Assembly: GCA_027604685.1 (NCBI GenBank)
Contig: JADHYX010000299.1
Span: 1-27,744 of the forward strand
Direction: 5' to 3'
From: Lobulomyces angularis
Taxonomy: Eukaryota > Chytridiomycota > Chytridiomycetes > Lobulomycetales > Lobulomycetaceae
Length of the DNA stretch: 27,744 bases
Position numbers and translations under genes: made by a program
Part shown: one piece after another, positions 1-10,716 of the stretch
Layout of the letters: each line of letters begins with the position of its first letter
Numbering within the stretch: the first letter of the stretch is position 1
Notes under the pieces: model-generated
The model's input: the letters and a program-made list of their open reading frames with translations, nothing else
Databases searched by the model: none
Told to the model about the DNA's origin: nothing

Positions 1-105
1 TTAAAAGAAAATCAAGATTCTTTTAAATTTTTTCATTTTTTTAAAACAGTGATAATATTTTTAGGTAAAAAAAAATTGAAGTAAAAAAAAAAAAAAAAAA
101 AACAC

Positions 106-316
106 CTTTGTAGTCATTATAAGTAGAATACGCAAATAATTGTAAAAGTTTTAAATATGGTGCATGTTGAGGGTTACTTGCTAACTGCTTTACATTGGGG
201 AGCTGTAAAAACTCGTTAAAGTGAAAAATTTCAGGATGAGATAAAACGTCATTAATTAAAGCAACACATGCAGCACCTGAAGTGCCTTTTACCAGTGCTA
301 GAAAAGTGTCTTCCAT
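106..316 (-). CDS. CSN7: COP9 signalosome subunit 7, first exon (3' part outside window)
   Basis: This is the first exon of a PCI-domain subunit of the COP9 signalosome, the complex that removes NEDD8 from cullin-RING ubiquitin ligases. The 70 encoded residues match the CSN7 N-terminal helical repeat: a G-A-A-C-x-A-L-I segment, then L-S-H-P-E-I-F-F-like, then L-P-N-V-K-Q-L-A and L-F-A-Y-S-T-Y-N-D-Y. The start is the ATG at 316, as CSN7 proteins begin only a few residues before this block. The exon ends in phase 1 at a GTGTTT donor (105/104). The intron opens with a 20-base T run on the coding strand. No acceptor restoring the CSN7 frame is visible before the window edge, so the intron probably continues outside. 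The rest of the PCI domain is missing because of the window boundary, not because the gene is broken. It is divergent from the epoxide hydrolase gene. The family call is firm; the donor position is less so. Confidence 0.85.
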
Positions 317-650
317 AAACCAAATTAAGTTTAGAATAGGAAAATTAAGCTTTTAGTAATTATATCAAAAATATTACTTTAAATGTTACCCATTAACCTT
401 TTTAAGATTTTTATTGAATGTGTAAAAAAAAAAAAAAAAAAAAGTAGCAAAAAAAAAAGTAGCTGTTAAAAGTTTATGTTCTTTTTTGATCAAAAAAAAA
501 ATTTTTTTTTTTTTTAATTATAATTGAATTTTAGAATTTGCAAATCTTTCTTGATTTTATAAATTACGATATCTATAATCAATTAATTCCAAGTAGGAAC
601 TTTAATTATTTTTAGTTAAATTGGTAATTATTTACAATAGTCTACTAAAC
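317..650. other. Divergent intergenic region, CSN7 / epoxide hydrolase
   Basis: These 334 bases lie between two divergent start codons and must hold both promoters. The sequence is very A+T-rich, with an A run at about 424-443 followed by a second A run ending in the same GTAGC. I see no ORF, tRNA or clear TATA box that stands out from the background. Confidence 0.5.
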
Positions 651-1922
651 ATGATTGAAAAATTCTCAGTTACCTTTCACAAAGGAGATATTGATAAGTT
701 AAAGTTAAAGTTAGACTTAACAGAATTTCCTGATGAGCTGACGAACACAAAAACTCACTATAGATTGAATTACCATAAAGGGTTAATAGAAAAGTGGAAA
801 AAATTTAACTTCAAAAACTTTGAATCAAAGTTGAATGATTTTGATAACTTTTATTTTCATTTTAATAACAACATAAAGGTTCACTTTATTTTAAAAAAAA
901 GTTCAACAAAGGATAGCAAAGTGTTACTATTAATTCATGGATGGCCTGGTATAACTTTTTCTTTTGTCTAGAAAACTGATTTCAGCTTCAAAAAATACTA
1001 TAGGTAGTTATTTGGAGTACGGTAAGGTGATAAATCCATTGAATGAACTTGGATATACGGTCGTAGTTCCGAGTTTAATTGGATTTGGTTTTTCATCTAT
1101 ACCAACAGAACGCGGCTACAACATTGAAAAAAATGCAATAATTCTGAACAGTTTAATGCTGGAATTAGGGTTTAAAGAGTACTACGCGCAAGCTGGTGAT
1201 TGGGGAAGTTACGTTGTCAGAACTCTGGGACATCGCTATCCTGAAAATTGCACTGCAGTGCATATAAATTTTTTAATGCCTAATAACTTAAATAAGATAA
1301 TAAGAAATAACAAGTCCAAGAAACACTTGTTGAGTAATTTGAGTGATTTAGATAAAATTGGTTTAAGTAAATTGGATAACTTTGCCAAGAAGGGTAGAGC
1401 TTACTTTAAAATTCAAGCAGAAAAGCCTGAAAGATTATCGTTTGCATTAAGTGATTCTCCTAGCGGGTTAATCGGCTGGATCGGTGACACTACTATGGGT
1501 GCAAGTAGATTTCGGGTATTCATATTTTACCTTATTTTTTTAAATTTTTCAAACAGGTAACTGAAGACGATTTAATTGAAAATGCAACCTTATATTGGTT
1601 GACAAGAACAATAGCCTCATCAATCCGACTTTACTCCGAAGAAAGATATGTGCAATATCCCGAACCGGGATTTGTGAAAGTACCTTCTGGTATTACCATA
1701 TTTCCTGATGAAATGGCATATATTCCTTTAAGTTGGGCGAAAGAATATGTAAGTTTTAGAGTTCCTATAAATTTTTATATTTTATTATAGTTAAATGTCG
1801 TTTCGTATAGTTATGCGAAAAAAGGTGGTCACTTTCCTCAATTAGAATACCCCGAAATTTACATAGCTGAGATACATAATTTTTTTTCAAAATTTGGTGG
1901 TAAACCAGCAAGTAAAATTTAA
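651..1922 (+). CDS. Epoxide hydrolase, EHN / microsomal type (alpha/beta hydrolase)
   Basis: A 377-residue enzyme that opens epoxides to diols through an ester intermediate. Exons are 651-948, 1004-1515, 1557-1748 and 1791-1922, separated by introns of 55, 41 and 42 bp. Residues 1-85 form the EHN lid domain. The first junction restores the oxyanion-hole motif HGWPG followed by SYLEY, so the stop seen in the unspliced frame lies inside an intron. The catalytic residues of the EPHX1 family are recognisable: nucleophile Asp165 in Q-A-G-D-W-G, acid Glu322 in F-P-D-E-M, and His348 in K-G-G-H-F. The lid tyrosine is probably Tyr296. I start at the ATG at 651; a TTG 30 bases upstream in the same frame is an unlikely start. 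There is no N-terminal membrane anchor of the mammalian EPHX1 kind, so the protein may be soluble. It converges with VPS41, with only 98 bp between the stop codons. Natural substrate unknown. Confidence 0.9.
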
Positions 1923-2020
1923 ATACATAATGCTCTATTCTTAAAAAAAATTAGCATTGGGTTATTACGCGTATTCAGTATAATATGAATATTTAGCTAC
2001 ACAACACTGTTATTTACCTA

Positions 2021-5000
2021 TTACAATGCTAATCCCTTTTTTTTAAGTAAGAGGGTATCTGAGTTAGCACTTGGATCATACTTTTTCTTCCCATCTCCAC
2101 AAATAGGACAAAACAGTGACTTTCCTTTAATTTTTTCTGTAACATCCAATGTATTTTCTCCTTCCTTGGAGGAATGGTAATTAACATCTTCTTTTTTAAC
2201 TGAATTAGAAATATCGGCCTTCAAAACTTCTTCATTTTTTCCAGAATGCAGACTTTTGAAATCACTCAAGTTAAATTGCGGTTTACTGGAATAATTGACT
2301 TTTATCGCATTTTCAAATTTTTTTGCCACAGAAAAATTTGATAAATCTGAAAAACTGACGATAGAATTTTGACTTCCCAAGTTATTTACCTTTAAGCAGT
2401 TTGAATGAAAAGCATGTTTACAAAAAAAAACTAATATGCTGACATCATCAAGCTGCAGACCTTTAATAAATTTAAAATTTAAGCTTGTGCAAGGAATGTC
2501 TTTTACCATCAAATGATACATAACCCTCACATATCGAACACTTTTCATCACCTAAGGTTTCACATTAATTGCTGATCAACATAAGATAAAAACCTGTTAA
2601 GCTTAATGCCTTTTTTTGTGACTTATACAACTGCTCTAACAACTGCAGTGTATCATTGACTAAAATTTTTTCGCAACCTTCTCTCAATGAAATCTAAATA
2701 AAGGAAAATTAGTGAAAAACTTGTAAGTTCTCACCTGTATACTGTAGTCGCTGATAACCTTTATGAGCGCTTCTTTCAATCCTGGAATTTCCAGCCCATT
2801 TGGTATACGTTTTACCAGTCTCACCGGATTTACAAATGCACCTAAATTTTCCAACATTCCAATAATAAACCCTAAAAATAAATTTAAGTATAGTAAGTTT
2901 CGAAATAATACTTGGTTTATCCATTGCATAACGTAGTAAGTCTTCCCAAAGCTCTTCATCATTTTGATCTTTGCAAAACTCCATTGCCTACGGCAATAGA
3001 TTAAAAAAAAATGATCAAAAAATAATTTACTCTATTAACATCTCCCAATCGATCAATTATTAACATCAGAGCTTTTCTATTATTTCCCATTTTTCCTAAT
3101 AAAAAAACCATTTCAGGAACAAGATCTCTCGATTCGCAAATTTCAAAAGCTTCTTGAATTGAGTAACTACTACTTGTTCTTAAAAAGTCCATTAAGCGCG
3201 GATAATCATACTCAGCATATAATTTTGTTTGTAAGTTGTGGTAATCTAAACCATCTTGTATTTCTTTTTTGAATAAAGCATCTAAATAAATGTGCAAATA
3301 TTTTTGATGCTTCTTTAACTTTTCCACAACAACTGAAACCTAATTCAATTAACCCGTTAACTTAATAAAGTTATCGATATGAAATTTACAGGAATGCGGT
3401 CCACACCTTCAACAAGTATATTTACGCCTTCATCCTCCGTTGCCTTTCTTATTTTCCATATATAAGCTGAGACCTTTTCCTTATATTTTTCTTTTCCTTT
3501 TTGATCCATTTCTTCAATTCTTGCTTTCCAAGAAAGTTCCGCATTCCATTCAATGTAATCAAAAAGTAAAGGAATTTTTGGAATTAAATGTAAATTAGTG
3601 TTAACTGTTTGAGAATCGCATAAAAATTGATATAAGTTAAACTGCCTTATTAAAGCAAGAACATTCGGTTTCCTAAGCTTTAAACCGAAATATAATTGTA
3701 GATTATACTGTTTGTTGAACTTATATCTAAAAACAACAATTTTTATTAAAGAAAACTAGATAGCTTCTAGCATACAAATCAAAAAGAGTTTCCATCAGTG
3801 ATTCATTATTAGGATATCTTTGTAAAGCATCTTCCACAGCATTTATCACAATTCTAAGATTATATATGTCAGCTGGCCAGCTTTTGATGGTAGCATGTAA
3901 GGACTAAAAAGTTACTAGTTAAAATAGTAGTTACCAAACCATTTTAAAATACCCGCAAATCAGTTATTAAATAAAAGGCTAAAATCATTTCATACACAAT
4001 ATTTGACAACTGGGGGTCTTTAGTTGGAATGAAAGGAATGATTGCCTACAGATTAAAATCAATAAAAAAAAAATTAAAAAATTTAAATACGGGTAGCTGT
4101 TTGGCCTCTGCAAATGAAAAAAACCATTTTTCCCATAATTTACAATCTTTTCGAAGTATATTTGGGCAATTTGAAGCTGCTTCCTCAAAACGCCCTTTAA
4201 AAAAAAATTTTTAAAAAATAGTTTTCTATATATGAACCTTCATAAATTAAACTTGTAAGCCACTTTTGGCCAATTTCTACTATGTTCTTTACTTTATTAC
4301 TTAATATACTAGTAATCCCAGTTGCAGCAATCTTCATTTCTTCTTCCTCGGCAACTCTCATTGCCTCTTTGTATTCCTTCCTCTCTACCAACCACTGGAT
4401 ATGATCATCGATGTCTCTAGGCTTTGCAATTATAATATCTTTGGGTGAAATTAAATAAAAGCTATTTTCCGTTGAATTTATCGCAGGTAAATATTCTAAC
4501 TTATAGTCATTGGCATTATACTTTTCATAACCAGTCAGAGATAAAACGTCGTTGGCAATCAGATTACCCATGTAGTCTACCACATGTATTTCTGGAGGTT
4601 TAGATTTCTAAAGATAATTTGAAGTACTATATTAAAAATACATTTTTGCAGCAAAAGTTTTTATAACCTTTCTCAAGCTTGGTTGCCCTATGATATTCAC
4701 GTTCTGCGATTCACTAGCCGCGTTAGCCAGGAATACCAACAATACAATTAAGTCATCATTTAAAGGAGCGATTCCAGATACAACATAATCAGTTTTAAAT
4801 CTTAAATTATTAAAAATTTAGTTGAGAAAAATAATACTGGCACGTAATTTCAAAACTGTGTTTTGGCATGCCAGAAGCAATATCAATTTTAGAACGCTCC
4901 TAAATACTTATAAAGAAGATATCACAAAAAAGTACTCAATACCTTAACTCTTCCAATTTTCACACTGTCTGCCCAGCCAATTAATAATTCCTCATCCGAT

Positions 5001-5862
5001 TTCCAGCACAAATTGCATTTGAACAAATCGGCTCGAGGAGACCCTAAAAATGACAATTCAATTATGATCTTTTAATAATTTAAATTACCAGGTGGGCGAT
5101 TTACGTAAGCAAATTTTTGTTGAGAAACAGTATCATAAATTTTAACTCCCTGAAAAAAGTAAAAAAGGTAAAGAAAAAAAAAAAAAATTTACAGCTTCAT
5201 TTGCCCACGCAATAAAAATTCCCCTCCATTGAATAGTGTATATTGGCCCCTCTCCAGAGTGGATAACGACATTTGTATTTCCGAACCAACCTTTTCCACT
5301 TAGTGTTAAATATTCTGCCATTCCGCCAGAACAATATTGTTTCGTAGATTTTTTGGAATAATCTGGTTCCAAAGCACAAGCCTTAACAGGTCTTTTGTAG
5401 TTAAAAATGTAAGAATCACTGGAATATAAAGAATTAATTGCAATTTTTCCATCATCTGATGAAGAACACACATATTCTCCATTAGTATCAATTGAAATTT
5501 GATTTATAGTTGCAGAATGTGCATCAAATTTTTTTACATCATTTCCATCAAAATCTAAAATTTTTAGTTTACCACTATGAGTTCCTAAAGCTAAAAACCG
5601 ATCTGAAACACCCTTCATTTGATTAATAGGTGATATTTTTAAATAAATAACAGTAAATAACTACCATGGTAGAAATAGTATCATTTGTTATTGCAGACGA
5701 CACGTTAGGAAGTCTCTGGTATTTCAACTTGGGTTCTTCATCACATTCTTCATCAGAACTTTCCTCTTGCGAAGTACTTTCTTTTTCGGGTTCACTCAAC
5801 AATTCATCACTTTTTTCAGCAGATGGATCTTCAGATTGTGATTCTTCATTAAGTGTTTTCAT
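2021..5862 (-). CDS. VPS41: HOPS complex subunit VPS41
   Basis: Vps41 is a tethering subunit of the HOPS complex, which drives endosome/vacuole fusion. The 17-exon model gives 1041 residues (human about 854). Exons, high to low: 5862-5665, 5612-5193, 5149-5089, 5043-4943, 4899-4838, 4800-4668, 4607-4238, 4194-4091, 4045-3953, 3903-3757, 3719-3390, 3339-3031, 2987-2912, 2871-2735, 2693-2594, 2551-2507 and 2460-2021. All junctions keep frame. The order is: acidic Glu/Ser-rich N-terminus (1-44), beta-propeller (F-L-A-L-G-T-H; S-D-E-E-L-L-I-G-W-A-D), helical CHCR region (D-D-H-I-Q-W-L; L-Y-A-E-Y-D-Y-P; D-E-E-L-W-E-D-L; R-I-P-N-G-L-E-I-P-G-L) and a C-terminal RING. The RING has C-S-I-C near 885, C-K-H-A-F-H-S-N-C near 910 and C-P-I-C near 1013. 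An unusual insertion of about 93 residues separates the last two pairs. Most introns are 37-60 bp. The CDS ends 98 bp from the stop of the convergent hydrolase gene. Confidence 0.93.
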
Positions 5863-6002
5863 TTTTTAACATGAATAAAAAAAAATTTTTTTGGTAAATT
5901 TTGAGTATAATTTAATATTTTTATTATAAAACATGGGTAAAATTTTGCAAATAAAGCAATAATATATAAAAGATTTTTCAAATAATGATCAATTTTAATA
6001 AA

Positions 6003-7821
6003 TTAAAATTCTGATTCGTTTAAAATTGAAGTTTCTGAATCATTCTGTAGAGGGTCCTTTTTCGGAAGTGCTGCCAATTGGTTATTATTTACTTGTTGAT
6101 GTGAGCTATGTAAACTGCCTCTCCTTGATAAAAGGTTATTCGCCTGCAAAGATTGTGCAAAGTTCTTAATCATTGTAAAAAAACTACTCTGAACCAAAGC
6201 AAATTCAGTTATCTTAGACCGATTACTCATTAAATTGTTTTCTTTTAAAGCTGAAAAGTCAAATTTAGTAGCTTGTTCCATTATTGACGAAATCTCCTTC
6301 AGCGGTGCAACGATTAAATAGTAAGTAGCAAACAAACTTAATGTAACAAATATCAAAAAGACTCCTAAACTCAATAGTATAATATAATTTCGATTGTTTG
6401 ATAAGGAATCCATCATCTGTTGCTTCAATGCTTGAAAGTTACCCAAATAGTCGTTTATTGGGGCACCTGTTATGATAACAAATTTAATGTTTTTTACATC
6501 TATCACGGAATATTGAAAGAGGACATCATCAAGAGAATAGCATTGATACTTTCCTAAAGTGCTCCAATCTGAATTTCCATTGAGTAGCTTTTTTATAAAA
6601 TTTCCAGAATTTTTAATATGCTCATCAGGTATTTCCGCTGGTTTCTTTTTGTAAAAAAAAACTTTATACAATAGTTTTGAAACTCAAAATGCCAACCTTT
6701 AAGCGTAAACCATCATCACTAAGCAGTGAACCATTATAAGTTGAACCAACAATTTCTCCATTCGAAACCATCGCATAAATAAAAGTATTCGCTGTTTTAA
6801 GAAAGTTTTGAATGTCCAAACTTAAGGTTTCGAAACGAATATCAATTGCAGTTACAACGTAATTAAAATTACTGTTTGCTGAAAAATTTCCTTTAACTAG
6901 GGAAAATCCTGCTGACCCTTGTTGTGTAAAAGGATATGGATCCGAAATTGCAATATCTGAATTGTCTTTCCCCATTTTCCACCAAGGTCTTTCAAATATG
7001 TTATATTCTACAACCGACTCATACATTTCTAGTGGTTTTGATGTTGCAGAATCTATTAAAAATGAATACTTCAAACTTGCATTATTCATGACAGTTTCAC
7101 TGGAACAAATTTTGCAAATTAAATTGGCGCGTTCTGGCAGTTGCAGATTCAAAAAGTACGAAACTGTTCCATTTACATTTAAAGTAGATTTTATAGCCAT
7201 AAAATTTCCATTGTTAAATCCAATGTAAACCGCTGGAAGAGGACCGCTATCCATTTGCTGAAAAGTTAAAAAAATTAAAAATTTTAATTATTGTTGGTAG
7301 ATAAAGGAGAAGTTTAATTTAATAAAAGATTGTTTACCAGCTTCCAAAAATATTCATATATTAAATCAAAATCTTGAAAATTCAACATTCCTATAGAACT
7401 CACTCTTGAGAAGTCCATGAGTAAACTAAGTTTTTCATTTAAAATTTTTTTAATTTGCGAATCAATAATTGTGCTTTGATCTTTTTGAATTTCATTTGAT
7501 AAAATATTTGAGATACTTTTTCCATAATTAAAAGTTAATTCATCTGTCTCATTTAATGTATGGAGAGAAGTGAGCAGTAGAGGCAATACAATTAAAAAAA
7601 CCTATATTAATGATAAAATTAAATTATTTATTGTTTAAAAGAAAAATTAGATTTGTTGTGGTTCAAAATTGTAATCTTACAATAAATAGATTTTGAAAAA
7701 AAACAACTACTGAAACTGAAACAGTTTTCACTTTCTTGTACTTTCTGGTTGTCAGATTTTCTTTTTCGTGATCTACATTTTGCTCAAAGCTGACTCCATT
7801 AGAATTGATTAAAGAATTCAT
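6003..7821 (-). CDS. Membrane receptor with extracellular dCache sensor and HAMP-like segment, no output domain
   Basis: A 535-residue two-pass membrane protein with exons 7821-7681, 7601-7338, 7257-6697 and 6644-6003. A short Lys-rich cytoplasmic N-terminus (1-32) leads into TM1 (about 33-58). The extracellular part (about 60-405) looks like a double Cache ligand-binding domain. It has the family's R-P-W-W motif at 225-228, followed by S-D-P-Y-P-F and a Gly-rich strand, and several N-x-S/T sites (sequons). TM2 spans about 409-433 and runs into a HAMP-like stretch, A-P-L-K-E-I-S-S-I-M. The remaining tail of about 75 residues is Asn/Gln/Ser-rich with an R-R-G-S site (495-498) that fits a protein kinase A consensus. 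dCache-HAMP proteins normally carry a kinase, cyclase or methyl-accepting domain; here the frame ends in a clean stop. Ligand and partner are unknown. The sensor call rests on motifs and topology only. Confidence 0.72.
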
Positions 7822-7990
7822 TAATTGTTTGCAAATTTGCTACATTCAAACTCCGAAAAGTTAAGGTTATCTACACATTAAATAGTTTCTCCTTTTTAAG
7901 TCCCTTCTACTCAATTCATCTCATAATAGCAATATTAAATAAAATTTTTCGTCACATAACATTAAAACTGTATTTTTTTAAAACAAAAAT

Positions 7991-9230
7991 TTAACTAAGT
8001 AACTGATTAAGTATGATTCCAGCAGCTACTGAGACATTTAAACTCTCAACTACTTCTTCTACATGATTTATTCTATCTTTGTCTAATCCTATTACTATAT
8101 GGCTATCACAAACTTTTGAAACAATTGACCTTAATCCTGTACCTTCATTACCCATCACCAAAATTAATGGACGATTGAAATCTTTTTTCTTTTCACTCAA
8201 GTCGTATACATTGTTTTTCGATCCAATATCAGTTCCGACTACTTCAAACCCTTCACTTTTAGACAGCTGTACTCAAAGATAGCATTAAATACTCCTGTTG
8301 ATATTGCAAATCAAACCTGTAAAAACTTGACTAGATTGTTTACAACATACAAGTTACTCATAGCTTCTAAAGCACCAGAACTAGCTTTCGATACAGCGCT
8401 AGAAAGTGGGGCTTAATTTATCAATTAAAGTAAAACAATAAAGCAGGAAAGTAAGTACCACTTTCAGATTCTGTCAAGATTACACCCTGAATATTAAAAA
8501 AGTAAGCTGTTCGGAGAATAGCCCCTAAATTCTAAATAAAGGAAGAACGCTAAGATTAATAGATACTACTTTTTTTTTAATTTACTTGAGGATCAATAAC
8601 TTGGTCTAAAGCGAGGAAAATGGGAAATTTCTTTCTATATTCTCCATTATAGTTAAAATCCTTGAATTCGTTTTCGGTGTAGTTAACTTGATACTTTAGG
8701 ATTTTTGTATCTTCATTATCAGAAATGCTTAAATATTTAATTCTTTCTAATTTTAAAGGTCCACACTCCAAAATTACCCCTAGATAAAAATAAAAACATT
8801 ATTATCAAATTACTACCAGAATTAAGTACCTTGATGAGGTCTGTTAGCACTTAATAAACTCAAATTTTGAAATGAAGTAAATTTCAATGGTAAACCTGCC
8901 TTTTTTGCCATAATTTTAAGTTGTTCTCTTTTTTTATTCATAAGTTCATAATTTTCTTTATTAAATGTGTTAATTTTTCTCTTAACTCTTTCATCTGGAG
9001 ATTCAGCTATTCGCAAAGTTTTTTGTTGAGAAGTTAATGGAAATTAATGTTTTTATTTTTAAACCTAGATGAAGTCTAATTAGTTTTCTCTTTTTAAAAG
9101 TAATCGCTGGTATAACTGTTGAAGATCCATACAAAAAATCAACAGAATTTTTCTTTGTAGAATAACCAACCTTTAAAAGAGTATTCACTCCATTTCTAAA
9201 ATTTAGTAAATTTAACATAAAAATTTTCAT
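7991..9230 (-). CDS. MRM1: Mitochondrial large-rRNA 2'-O-ribose methyltransferase (SPOUT/TrmH family)
   Basis: A 326-residue SpoU-type RNA methyltransferase of the Mrm1/Pet56 group, which methylates a guanosine ribose in the peptidyl-transferase loop of mitochondrial large rRNA. Exons are 9230-9065, 9006-8830, 8779-8586, 8531-8459, 8411-8317 and 8266-7991, all frame-consistent. The first 30 residues are basic and hydroxylated, like a mitochondrial presequence. A substrate-binding domain follows (D-F-L-Y-G-S-S-T-V-I), then the Mrm1-type R-P-H-Q-G-V-I-L-E. The SPOUT knot motifs are intact: N-L-G-A-I-L-R-T-A (motif 1), V-M-G-N-E-G-T-G-L-R (motif 2) and S-L-N-V-S-V-A-A-G-I (motif 3). A conserved S-K-A-S-S-G-A-L-E block also fits. 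The ATG at 9230 is the first in frame. The protein should use S-adenosylmethionine in the mitochondrial matrix. Confidence 0.88.
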
Positions 9231-9919
9231 CACCAACTTGCAAAGGTTTGACTATGGATACATATTCGTTAACAAAAGTTACCTTAAATTAAATCATATC
9301 AATTCATTTACATCGTCCATGTGAATCAATAGAGAAGAAATGTAGACGAAAGAAGAAAATATATATTTGTTCTGTGCAATTATCAAACAAAAATCTTTTA
9401 ATAAATGAATCAATTCTTCTCTTTATACAATCAGTCATACAATAAAAAGTTAAGGAAATATGTGGTAACTACATGAAATTTATGTTTTGATTCTTAACAA
9501 GTTTTATAGTGGTAAATTTTAGTTGTAGAATAATATTAAGAAGATAATAGTGTAGTGTATAGATTATAACAGTTACGAAAAGTATTTTGGTAACGTTTTA
9601 TCAATTGATACCAAAATTTTTCATTATATACTTTCAAAATTTCAAGAATTAACTAATAGCCGTGTTCACACAAGAGAGTGACCAGAGTTTTTAACCTACG
9701 ATGTTTTTTTTTTTTTTAACAAGAATTAGAATAGCTTTTAGTTTGATAAATATTTGTAAGGGCTTAGTGACTAATTGTTTTACAGAATAACAAAAATATT
9801 ATTTTTAGAGATATTTTCTTTTATTTATTTTAATAATACTTCACAACAATATAAATTTTTAATTAAAAAAATGAAATTTAGAGAAAGAAAATTAAATAAC
9901 GAAGATAGTTACTTCCTTT
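9231..9919. other. Intergenic region, MRM1 upstream / profilin downstream
   Basis: About 690 A+T-rich bases between two minus-strand genes. They should hold the MRM1 promoter and the profilin 3' end. I found no long ORF, RNA gene or repeat. A short minus-strand reading at 9320-9196 that would need a 29-bp intron is discussed in the findings. Confidence 0.5.
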
Positions 9920-10716
9920 CTAATAGTTAACACTAATTAAGTAATCTGCTAAGTTCTCTACAACTTTAGTAGCCTCCCCAGCTGATAAAATTAAAACGTT
10001 AAATATTATGAATTAAAAAGATATTACGTTGAACTGGTTCATCATACACCCCTATTAAAATAGCTTGCTTTGTTTTCACACAGATTACACCACCAGCACC
10101 CTAAATAGTGTTGGAGTCATTAACCAGTAAAAATAATTTAATTTACTTTTTTTCCATAGATGCTACGATCGTTGCAGGTTAAAGCAAAATATTTAACCCC
10201 AGCCAAGTGAATACCACCAGCTCGAATTCCTGACGCATCCAAAAAAGCATCAGCTAATGTTTTCATTTCTGTAGTAGAAACCTACATAAAAAACACATTT
10301 TGAGAAGAAATTTTGAGCAACTTAATTATTCCCTACACTAAAACCTTTAGTAGTTGCCCAAACATTTCCATCATGGCCATGAATAGCAGCTTTTAAGATT
10401 TTACCTAGTTTTATTCGTTAAACAAAAAGTAAAAATTTGGGAGATCTAACCAGTTCCGACTAAAAGATAAAAAAAAAAAATAAAAAATTAGAAAGCTATG
10501 AATGAGAATTTAGTATTCTTACCTAAATTACTATCAACATATTGTTGCCAAGACTATGAAAATAAAAAAGCAAGTTAGTTTAGAATACAACATATCAGCA
10601 TGATGAGGTGTGAAGCATATTAATGGATTTAAAAAATTAAAATATATATTTTTTCAAGAAGATGACGATAGATGCAAGATCAGTAAACTTAGGAGTTTGC
10701 TTTAAATTTTTACCAT
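9920..10716 (-). CDS. Profilin
   Basis: Profilin binds monomeric actin, poly-proline ligands and phosphoinositides and supplies ATP-actin for filament growth. The seven-exon model gives 126 residues, the same length as budding-yeast profilin. Exons are 10716-10714, 10553-10523, 10459-10451, 10404-10337, 10281-10147, 10100-10028 and 9981-9920. The protein opens S-W-Q-Q-Y-V-D-S-N-L-V-G-T-G after the Met and closes G-E-A-T-K-V-V-E-N-L-A-D-Y-L. The central actin-binding region contains D-R-S-I-Y-G and V-I-C-V-K-T-K-Q. None of the exons reaches 60 codons, so ORF scans miss this gene. Two exons are extreme. Exon 1 is only the ATG, followed by a GTAAAA donor and a 160-bp intron that is long for this genome. 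Exon 3 is nine bases and supplies the second half of V-G-T-G. The start exon is the least certain part. Confidence 0.92.

Noticed and set aside
621..650. TTG-initiated N-terminal extension of the epoxide hydrolase
   Set aside because: No ATG is present, and the family start fits the ATG at 651.
964..1003. Independent start of the hydrolase core after an apparent stop, suggesting a pseudogene
   Set aside because: The stop at about 970 lies in a 55-bp GT-AG intron whose removal restores H-G-W-P-G followed by the normal family sequence.
4029..4214. Plus-strand ORF of 61 codons
   Set aside because: Antisense to VPS41 exons 8 and 9, which match the family well.
5666..5869. Ser-rich plus-strand ORF
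   Set aside because: It is the complement of the acidic Glu/Ser-rich first exon of VPS41; low complexity explains the open frame.
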